This document shows, piece by piece, positions 57,346-64,000 of a stretch of DNA of 64,000 nucleotides (its first letter is position 1; each line of letters starts with the position of its first letter). A program made the translations under genes and the position numbers. The stretch covers positions 114,719 to 178,718 of the forward strand of contig NZ_LYPB01000060.1 of the NCBI RefSeq assembly GCF_001653565.1. Direction: 5' to 3'. The notes under the pieces were generated by a model. That model saw nothing but the letters and a program-made list of their open reading frames with translations. It was not told the origin of the DNA and ran no database searches. Source of the DNA: Paenibacillus oryzisoli (GTDB lineage Bacteria > Bacillota > Bacilli > Paenibacillales > NBRC-103111).

Positions 57346-57386
57346 AAGCAGTTCATAACTAGAGGCACTAGTTATGAACTGCTTTT
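57346..57386. terminator. Bidirectional terminator between murI and the GreA-family gene
   Basis: Perfect 16-bp stem AAGCAGTTCATAACTA / TAGTTATGAACTGCTT, followed by TTTTCTT on the plus strand and an A-rich flank on the other side. Confidence 0.85.
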
Positions 57387-57399
57387 CTTCAGGTAATGT

Positions 57400-57870
57400 T
57401 TATATGCGGATCTCGAGTAACTCGTAGCTGATAATGCCCATGGGTGCGTTCACGCTAATGACATCGCCAACCGATTTATTCATGAGTGAGATGCCAAGTG
57501 GACTTTCATACGAAATTTTATTTTCGTTGACGTTGGCTTCTTGTGTACCAACTATTTTGTACTCAATTTTCTCAGCAAATTCAACATCATTCAATACGAC
57601 TGTAGAGCCAACTTGTACTTTAGATGTGCTCGTATTCGTTACAACCTTGGCTTTCTTGAGCATCCGTTCAATCGTTAGAACGCGCGTTTCCATAAAGGAT
57701 TGGTCATTCTTGGCAGAATGATATTCGCTGTTTTCCTTCAGATCGCCGTAAGAGATCGCTAATTTAATACGTTCGGCTAGTTCTTTGCGCTTTACAGTTT
57801 TCAAATCTTCAAGTTCCAGCTCTAAACTGCGCAAACCCTCAGGGGTCAAAATGATTTCATCATTGGACAA
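57400..57870 (-). CDS. GreA/GreB-family transcription factor
   Basis: 156 residues from a TTG at 57870, which has AGGTG nine bases upstream and gives the family's usual N-terminus (SNDEIILTPEGLRSLELELE). The frame extends to an ATG at 57891. The N-terminal coiled coil carries ENSEYHSAKNDQSFMETRV, and the C-terminal domain has VGTQEANVNENKISYESPLG. GreA factors rescue backtracked RNA polymerase. The acidic tip residues sit in the ENSEYHSAKND region. It may be a second GreA-like copy rather than the main greA. Confidence 0.88.
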   Translation of the reverse strand: MSNDEIILTPEGLRSLELELEDLKTVKRKELAERIKLAISYGDLKENSEYHSAKNDQSFMETRVLTIERMLKKAKVVTNTSTSKVQVGSTVVLNDVEFAEKIEYKIVGTQEANVNENKISYESPLGISLMNKSVGDVISVNAPMGIISYELLEIRI

Positions 57871-58151
57871 AAGTCTAGCACCTCGTTTCATTCGATATTA
57901 GCTATACTACTAAAGTCCTTGAGACAAGTAAAGTCACGGCTTGAGGAATTATTTGCGATGACCTATTGAAAATTGGTTATTTATTCCATATATTTATTTT
58001 ATTTCTAAATTAAGACGGGAACTCCTTTTCATATATAGACAATGATTTCTACAGCTACTATACTAGCATAACGTGGAGTGATTTTTCCGCAAATCGTCGA
58101 TAATGAAATATAAATTTTTTTTGCGCAGAACTGTAATGTCCAGCATACAAA

Positions 58152-59924
58152 ATGGGAAAGTGTGACAACTTCATGAGAGTAAACAGAAGAGTAATTTATA
58201 TCACTTTTATTATTGTAATTCTGTTATTAATTACGAACAATAGTTCCTATTATTGGTATGCTAAATCTTTGTTAACACAGGCGATGTCTGAACAGATGAC
58301 AACGACAGCGAATCAAATCCGAACATCGATTGAGCAGTCGGAAGCGGGTGCTTTCTTCGTTGAGGATTTAATTGGGGAGCAATTGCGATCTGCAGCGATA
58401 TTTGCCAAAAGCAAGTTGGACCCTGATATTGATAAGATATCAAATGACCAATTGGTTTCAATTGCTGCGGATGCGGGTGTCGATGGATTTTCGCTCATGA
58501 AGCGCAGTGGTATCGGCGATGATATCATGGTTGGTAAATCCTCAGACCCCAATGAACTCACGCTCACAAGCACAATTACGTTTGGCTATTGGTTTACCGC
58601 TTTTGATCAATTGATGAAAAATCACAATGTTACGATTCCCGAAGGGCAAAAACTCCCCAATTTCTGGGCGGGAATTTATGAAGTGCCTGCTTCAGGCGCG
58701 AGCGCTGTTAGTAAATTTGGCTATTATTATGATGGGGAAACGAATTATATCATTTGTGTATTTGTAAATGCAGATAAGATTAAGAACTTCAAGGATATTA
58801 TTGGAGCGGATATGATTGTCAAAAAAACACTGGCATCCAATCCCGATATTCTGGAAATTTCCGGATTAAACGGAATCACATTCGGTACGAAACCGAAGGA
58901 GTATACAAGACCGAATGGCATTAAGTATGTTTCCATTTACGACCGTCCTGTGCTATTCGGTACACATAATATCACCCATGAGAATGATTATGCGAATTTC
59001 AAAAGGGCTATACAAGAGGAGAAACCGGTAAGTACCGTTGAAAGCTACGAAAGTAGTCCGATTCTAAAGACATTTGTGTATGTGCCAATTAAAGAGCGAA
59101 TTACAGAAGTTCAGCGAGAGATTCCTTATGTCATTACGATAGTTTCGGACTACAAGTCCATCCAGAAGACCTTAAATGACCAACTTATTCGAGTAGCTCT
59201 AATTATTCTTTTGTTTACTGTATTCAGTTGTATACTTGTCTTATTAGTATTCCGATTTATTACGAAGTCGCGTGAAACCGCTGTTCAGTCCACTCAAGAG
59301 ATGTATATTCAAAATGTAGACCTCATGTTTGCAACAATCCGTAGTCAACGACATGATTTTCTGAATCATGTGCAAACCTTGTATGCATTATTGACCAATG
59401 GGGAAAAAGAAGACCAATTGCGCTATATGGAAGAATTAATCGAGGAAATCAATGGCGTCAATGATATTATTCGAATTGGTCAACCTGCTATTGCAGCATT
59501 GATTCAATCGAAGATAACGCTTGCGATGCGAACCAAAGTATCTTTCAGCTATGAATTTATAGGTTTGGATGGGTTATCGCTCGGAGTGAAATCAGTCGAT
59601 CTTGTGAAAATTATCGGTAATCTCATTGATAATGCCTTCGATGAAGCGAATAAATTCCCAGTAGACGAGCGAGAAGTTTCTGTGAAAGGCTGGAAGGAAT
59701 TGAACAATGTGAAGATTTCCGTGAAGAATCGAGTGAATCCATCGTTTACATTAGAAAATAATAAGGATTTGTTCGCAATCGGCTATAGTACAAAGTTAGA
59801 AGATGGTCATCAAGGTCTTGGTCTACCGGTAGTGAAGGAACGTGTTGAGTATTATCGTGGAACGATTGAAGTTAAGCTGGAGGAAGGCTTTATTTGCTTT
59901 GAACTATCGATTCCGATGCAGTAA
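58152..59924 (+). CDS. Orphan sensor histidine kinase (CitA/Spo0B-type catalytic core)
   Basis: 590 residues. The start is uncertain between ATG 58152 and ATG 58173; neither has a strong SD. TM1 lies near residues 14-34 and TM2 near 345-370, flanking a large extracellular sensor domain. The phosphoacceptor region is RSQRHDFLNHVQTL, of the Spo0B/CitA/AgrC type. The ATPase has IIGNLIDNAFDEA and GLGLPVVKERV. No response regulator gene is adjacent; terminators or opposite-strand genes flank it. The ligand is unknown. Confidence 0.85.
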   Translation: MGKCDNFMRVNRRVIYITFIIVILLLITNNSSYYWYAKSLLTQAMSEQMTTTANQIRTSIEQSEAGAFFVEDLIGEQLRSAAIFAKSKLDPDIDKISNDQLVSIAADAGVDGFSLMKRSGIGDDIMVGKSSDPNELTLTSTITFGYWFTAFDQLMKNHNVTIPEGQKLPNFWAGIYEVPASGASAVSKFGYYYDGETNYIICVFVNADKIKNFKDIIGADMIVKKTLASNPDILEISGLNGITFGTKPKEYTRPNGIKYVSIYDRPVLFGTHNITHENDYANFKRAIQEEKPVSTVESYESSPILKTFVYVPIKERITEVQREIPYVITIVSDYKSIQKTLNDQLIRVALIILLFTVFSCILVLLVFRFITKSRETAVQSTQEMYIQNVDLMFATIRSQRHDFLNHVQTLYALLTNGEKEDQLRYMEELIEEINGVNDIIRIGQPAIAALIQSKITLAMRTKVSFSYEFIGLDGLSLGVKSVDLVKIIGNLIDNAFDEANKFPVDEREVSVKGWKELNNVKISVKNRVNPSFTLENNKDLFAIGYSTKLEDGHQGLGLPVVKERVEYYRGTIEVKLEEGFICFELSIPMQ

Positions 59925-59930
59925 TTACGA

Positions 59931-59969
59931 AAAAATCGCTATTTGGTCACCCAAATCAGCGATTTTTTT
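59931..59969. terminator. Bidirectional terminator
   Basis: AAAAATCGCT and AGCGATTTTT arms with inner TTGG/CCAA pairing, followed by a T-run, between convergent genes. Confidence 0.85.
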
Positions 59970-59976
59970 GTTTATA

Positions 59977-60495
59977 TTAGGTTAGTGAATAAGGCAGATA
60001 GGGCAATACATAATTCCAGAATGGAAGTATAAGACAGTTAACGAGCAAAATCCAACGAAATACGGTTTCACTTGCGGAGCCTGTGTCGATGGCAATCCAT
60101 TTGGGCAGCAGTCGGATTCGCATTGGAACAGGCCAGAAAAGCTGGACACCACGATCATTCAGAAGGTCGATGATAGGATGTGAAGCATACGCTAGGATGA
60201 ACACCCAGAAATATAATGGAGGCAGCGGTAAGCTAATCATCCCGAGCAGCGCCATGAATAGCAGTGAGTGCGTCAATGTTCGATGTTTGATTTTCAAAAC
60301 ATGGAGCAAGGCAGATAAAGGAAAGAGAACCTTCGCCATGGTGGAACCTGGTTTGTCAACGTCGGCTAGGGTGCCTGCCAAGCAACCCAGTAATAGAGAA
60401 CCTGCGGCCTCCCATGTGAAGAAGGAGATGTCGCCTTGAATGAGTACGATTTCGGCTGCAATCATTCCAGCAACACTGTGAGTTTTTTGTAGCAT
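59977..60495 (-). CDS. Membrane-bound metal-dependent hydrolase-like protein (DUF457/YdjM family)
   Basis: 172 residues from the ATG at 60495, which has AGGAAGG upstream; the frame extends 19 codons further without an SD. Four to five membrane segments. Conserved metal-binding motifs: His in KTHSVAGM, LADVDKPGST, and HRTLTHSLLF, then SHPIIDLLNDRGVQLFWP. E. coli YdjM is a LexA-regulated member. The function of the family is not established. Confidence 0.88.
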   Translation of the reverse strand: MLQKTHSVAGMIAAEIVLIQGDISFFTWEAAGSLLLGCLAGTLADVDKPGSTMAKVLFPLSALLHVLKIKHRTLTHSLLFMALLGMISLPLPPLYFWVFILAYASHPIIDLLNDRGVQLFWPVPMRIRLLPKWIAIDTGSASETVFRWILLVNCLILPFWNYVLPYLPYSLT

Positions 60496-60721
60496 AATAA
60501 GCGCCTTCCTATCTGTAAGTTCATATAACTTTATACTATTCGATTTATACATGGAAATTAAGGGTATCGCAATACAAAAGAAAAATTGTCTTGATTAACC
60601 TATATAAATGTCTGGATATACCTTATAAATGGGGTGGTGGATATTCTACAATTAGTCGTAAAGGTGCAAGATTTAGGGGGCACATTTCACACGACATTCC
60701 GTGTAACTAGGAGGAAAATTC

Positions 60722-63427
60722 ATGAGTATCATTCGAATTTCAACTTTATTTTGTGAGAATCAAGCGAACCCAGTTGGATTAGACACCGCTCAACCGCGCT
60801 TTACTTGGCAACTTGAAGCAGACACTAATGCTACCTTGCAATCCGCCTATCAGATTCAGGTGAGCTTGCATCCTAGCTATTTTGAATCAGGGAGCTTGGT
60901 TTGGGATACGACTCGTATCACTTCGGATCAATCTGTGCTTGTTTCTTACGCAGGGCCAGATTTACAGCCGCGGACGCGGTATTTCTATCGCGTAATGGTT
61001 TGGGATCAATCCGGCTTGGCTTCGCCGTGGAGTGAAATCGCTTACTGGGAAATGGGGCAGCTTCGAACATCGGACTGGCAAGCGCAATGGATAACCCCAG
61101 ATCCTCTACATATAGATCAAGACGCAGAAGAAGCTTACTACCTTCGCAAAAATTTCCAAGTGAGCGGGCAAATTCGTAAGGCAACCATATATGCGACTAG
61201 TCACGGTGTTTATGAGCTTGAGCTCGATGGTGGCAGGGTTGGCGATTGGGAGTTGACGCCTGGTTGGACCAGTTACAATAAGCGGTTGCAGGTCCAGACT
61301 TACGATGTTACGAGCAGTTTGAACGCTGGGACTGAACACACAATTGGTGCGGTGTTAGGGAATGGTTGGTACAAAGGTAACTTGGGTTGGGGTCATCAGC
61401 GAAATGTGTATGGAAGCGTAAGGGCGCTGCTCATGCAAATGCACATTGTCTATGAAGATGGTACCGAAGAGATCGTCGTTAGTGATTCTTCCTGGCAAGC
61501 GTCACTGGGACCGATTCGCATGTCAGAAATCTATCATGGTGAAATCTACGATGCAGGATTAGAGCATACGGGTTGGAGTCTACCAGGTTATGATGATCAA
61601 GATTGGATTCCGAGTGTTGAACTGGGCTATGGCAAGGAAACATTGGTTATGCAAGAGAATGAACCGTCACGTGTAACGGAACAGCTGAAACCTGTTGCTG
61701 TCATTACAACCCCGTCAGGGGAAACAGTACTTGATTTTGGTCAAAATATGGTAGGGAAAGTGCAGATGCACGTAAACTTGCCCGCGGGTACACGCATTGA
61801 ACTGCTGCATGCAGAAGTGCTTGATGCACAAGGAAATTTCTATATTGGTAATCTGAGGTCAGCGAAGCAATCGGTTACCTACCTATGTAGTGGGCGAGGT
61901 GAAGAGACATATGCACCGCATTTCACCTTCCAAGGTTTCCGTTACGTCAAGGTTATCGGTTGGCCTCAGGATGTGGCATTCGATACTTCGTATTTCATAG
62001 GCCAAGTTATTCACACAGATATGGCAGCGAAAGGGACGTTTGAATGTTCTCATGCTCTTCTGAATCAGCTGCAGCGCAATATCGTGTGGGGGCAGAGAGG
62101 GAATTTCCTCGATGTGCCGACGGACTGCCCGCAGCGTGATGAGCGACTCGGCTGGACAGGGGATGCGCAGGTATTCATTCGCACAGCAGCCTTCAACTAT
62201 GATGTAGCACTCTTTTTCAGTAAATGGCTGAGAGATTTGAAAGCCGATCAACATTTAGATGGTGGCGTGCCATTCGTAATTCCTCATGTTCTAAGAGAGC
62301 ACGAGCATTCTTCTGCTGCTTGGGGAGATGCGGCGGTGATTTGTCCATGGACACTTTATCAGGTATATGGGGACCTGCGTGTGCTGGAAGAACAGTATGA
62401 CAGTATGAAAGGTTGGATTACTTACATCCGTCAACAAGGGGATAACGAATGCTTGTGGCAAACGGGTTTCCACTTCGGGGATTGGCTCGGACTAGACGCC
62501 AAAGAAGGTAGTTACATCGGGGCAACGCCCAAAGATCTAATCGCAACGTGTTTCTATGCGTATTCGACTTCTCTTTTTGTCCGAACAGCTCAAGTCTTAG
62601 GACGCGAAGATGATGTCATTGAATATACAGCGCTTTATGAGCGCATCGTTGAAGCTTTCACTGCAGAGTTTGTGACGCCAAGTGGCAGACTTGCGGGACA
62701 TACGCAAACTGCTCATGTGCTTCCGTTGATGTTCGGACTTGTGCAGGGAAGTGTGCGGGAACGGTTAGCGGCGACCTTAGTGGAGTATGTCAAAGAGCAG
62801 AAATACCATCTAACTACGGGCTTTGTCGGCACGCCCTATCTGTGTCATGTCCTCTCGGAGAATGGTTATCATGACGTGGCCGTCAAGCTTGTCATGCAAG
62901 AGGACTATCCGTCTTGGTTGTACCCGATTCATCAAGGAGCTACCACAATTTGGGAGCACTGGGATGGCATCAAACCGGATGGAACGTTCTGGAGTGATCA
63001 TATGAATTCTTATAATCATTATGCCTATGGTTCAATTGGCGATTGGTTATATCGCAAAGTAGCAGGCTTGGATTCCGATGAGGTGAAGCCTGGGTACAAA
63101 CGCATGAAATTCCAACCTCGGCCAGATTCTGGACTTACGTATGCCAAAGCATCTCTTATCACGAATTACGGTGTGGTTCGCAGTGAATGGGCTATCGTAG
63201 ATAAGGGAGCAATTCAGTATACGTTCCAGCTGCCGCCGAATACGAATGGAGAGGTTATTTTAACTGGAACGACGCTTGCGGCAGTGACGTGCCATGGTCA
63301 TAAATTAGATACTATGCCAGGCATTCTAGACGTAAGTGAAGTCGAAGGTTGTGTAAGGATCGAGCTTGGCTCGGGCATGTATGAATTCCAAGCTCAACCT
63401 GCGAACTCTCCTTCTTTGTCATTCTAA
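60722..63427 (+). CDS. Alpha-L-rhamnosidase (GH78)
   Basis: 901 residues with GGAGG before the ATG and no signal peptide, so it is cytosolic. N-terminal beta-sandwich domains (LFCENQANPVGLDTAQPRFT, then KATIYATSHGVYELELDG) precede an (alpha/alpha)6 barrel with the family signature DVPTDCPQRDERLGWTGDAQ. The acidic residues in that motif are the usual substrate-binding and catalytic positions. It removes terminal alpha-L-rhamnose from imported oligosaccharides or glycosides. It stands alone, without a transporter beside it. Confidence 0.93.
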   Translation: MSIIRISTLFCENQANPVGLDTAQPRFTWQLEADTNATLQSAYQIQVSLHPSYFESGSLVWDTTRITSDQSVLVSYAGPDLQPRTRYFYRVMVWDQSGLASPWSEIAYWEMGQLRTSDWQAQWITPDPLHIDQDAEEAYYLRKNFQVSGQIRKATIYATSHGVYELELDGGRVGDWELTPGWTSYNKRLQVQTYDVTSSLNAGTEHTIGAVLGNGWYKGNLGWGHQRNVYGSVRALLMQMHIVYEDGTEEIVVSDSSWQASLGPIRMSEIYHGEIYDAGLEHTGWSLPGYDDQDWIPSVELGYGKETLVMQENEPSRVTEQLKPVAVITTPSGETVLDFGQNMVGKVQMHVNLPAGTRIELLHAEVLDAQGNFYIGNLRSAKQSVTYLCSGRGEETYAPHFTFQGFRYVKVIGWPQDVAFDTSYFIGQVIHTDMAAKGTFECSHALLNQLQRNIVWGQRGNFLDVPTDCPQRDERLGWTGDAQVFIRTAAFNYDVALFFSKWLRDLKADQHLDGGVPFVIPHVLREHEHSSAAWGDAAVICPWTLYQVYGDLRVLEEQYDSMKGWITYIRQQGDNECLWQTGFHFGDWLGLDAKEGSYIGATPKDLIATCFYAYSTSLFVRTAQVLGREDDVIEYTALYERIVEAFTAEFVTPSGRLAGHTQTAHVLPLMFGLVQGSVRERLAATLVEYVKEQKYHLTTGFVGTPYLCHVLSENGYHDVAVKLVMQEDYPSWLYPIHQGATTIWEHWDGIKPDGTFWSDHMNSYNHYAYGSIGDWLYRKVAGLDSDEVKPGYKRMKFQPRPDSGLTYAKASLITNYGVVRSEWAIVDKGAIQYTFQLPPNTNGEVILTGTTLAAVTCHGHKLDTMPGILDVSEVEGCVRIELGSGMYEFQAQPANSPSLSF

Positions 63428-63478
63428 GTTTATCGAGTATAATAAACGTAATGAATGTTCTATGAAGGAGAGTTACAG

Positions 63479-63748
63479 ATGGCTGTCATCAACGCAATGG
63501 AAACCGTGGTTAAGCAGTTATTCGAAGAATTCCGGAAGAACTATGAATTGAAGTGTGACTGTGTTTTGTGCCAAGATGATATATTGGCAATCGCGCTGAA
63601 CAAGCTTCCACCACGCTATACTTCCAGTGAGAAGGGGCATCTATTTGTAAAAGGTGAATACACGAATCAACAACTGCGCTCAGACGTCATGCGAGATTTA
63701 ATGGAAGCATCGAGCATTGTTGAACATCATCAACATCATCGTGACTAA
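63479..63748 (+). CDS. comFB: Late competence protein ComFB family
   Basis: 89 residues from the ATG at 63479 with AAGGAGAG upstream. The family pattern is visible: AVINAMETVVKQLFEEF, a Cys cluster CDCVLC and QDDILAIALNKLPPRY. ComFB proteins are small helical proteins; in other bacteria some bind cyclic dinucleotides. The C-terminus is His-rich (HHQHHRD). It is not next to comFA or comFC here. Confidence 0.88.
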   Translation: MAVINAMETVVKQLFEEFRKNYELKCDCVLCQDDILAIALNKLPPRYTSSEKGHLFVKGEYTNQQLRSDVMRDLMEASSIVEHHQHHRD

Positions 63749-63764
63749 AAGCAAGCTAGGCATA

Positions 63765-63803
63765 CGCCGCTATCTCCGTTCAGACGGAGGTGGCGGCGTT
63801 TTT
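63765..63803 (+). terminator. Rho-independent terminator after comFB
   Basis: 15-bp stem: CGCCGC-TAT-CTCCGT with ACGGAG-GTG-GCGGCG and a TCAG loop, followed by TTTTT. Confidence 0.85.
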
Positions 63804-64000
63804 GATTATGGAATGTTCGGCGAGTACTCGCTGATTCCAGTTGAATCTCATTTAGTCCGATATTTCCTAACTAAAAGGAAGAATACACCTGCTACAAGAT
63901 AAATAGTCCGATTTTGCCGTTACTACTTAGGTACCTGTTACGAAACATACTTTCTGTGGTAATTATAGGAATCAACCATAAAAGGGGTTCCTGCCATGTT
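63804..64000 (+). other. Right-edge region with a possible gene start
   Basis: No gene is visible before the edge. An AAAAGGGG (63980-63987) eight bases before an ATG at 63996 may be the start of a gene that continues outside the window. Confidence 0.3.

Noticed and set aside
63717..63902. A 61-codon frame overlapping the end of comFB
   Set aside because: It runs through the terminator stem and has no SD.

Overview
The window reads as chromosomal DNA of a Paenibacillus-like, endospore-forming Firmicute. Evidence: strong Shine-Dalgarno (SD) sites, several TTG/GTG starts, YesM/YesN two-component pairs next to LplABC-type sugar ABC transporters, cre-like sites, a BclB-type exosporium collagen-like protein, ComFB, and many secreted or cytoplasmic glycan-degrading enzymes. 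No rRNA, tRNA, CRISPR array, phage or insertion sequence was recognised.

Layout. 1-3361 (minus): a SNF2 helicase cut by the window edge and its SWIM zinc-finger partner. 3597-16003 (plus): sugar cassette 1, with a nitrilase-family amidohydrolase, two permeases, a lipoprotein binding protein, a YesN regulator, a YesM kinase and a 1267-residue secreted beta-helix protein. 16145-21058: an IDEAL-domain protein behind a consensus promoter, an intergenic repeat zone, a DEDDh exonuclease, an MFS transporter, and an AraC regulator divergent from a phytanoyl-CoA-dioxygenase-type oxygenase.

21158-36520 is the most unusual part. Two paralogous acyltransferase-glycosyltransferase fusions (minus) face a five-gene operon (plus): rfbH, rfbF, rfbG, a short-chain dehydrogenase/reductase (SDR) and an acetolactate-synthase-like ThDP enzyme. 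This is the gene set expected for a CDP-linked 3,6-dideoxyhexose with a two-carbon branch (yersiniose-like). Next come three collagen-like or collagen-derived surface proteins, one with a BclB-type C-terminal domain, and a double-domain family 2 glycosyltransferase. Two of the collagen-type genes and the glycosyltransferase share a nearly identical promoter-like motif. I infer that the locus makes a branched dideoxy sugar and attaches it to Thr-rich Gly-Ala-Thr tracts on the spore surface.

36576-43723: a sigma-54-type regulator with an altered Walker B, proline catabolism genes (putB, rocA), a nuclease-like protein with a winged helix, an alkyltransferase-like protein and a lactonase. 44121-54897: sugar cassette 2 (YesM, YesN, binding protein, two permeases, a heparinase-like gene remnant, a secreted GH2-like glycosidase). 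55071-63748: a ClpP-like protein, a HAD phosphatase, glutamate racemase, a GreA-family factor, an orphan sensor kinase, a DUF457 membrane protein, a GH78 alpha-L-rhamnosidase and ComFB.

In each cassette the kinase and regulator probably sense an extracellular glycan and induce the transporter, with catabolite control through cre-like sites. Intergenic DNA near 17.0, 41.4 and 44.0 kb carries a dispersed family of short palindromes.
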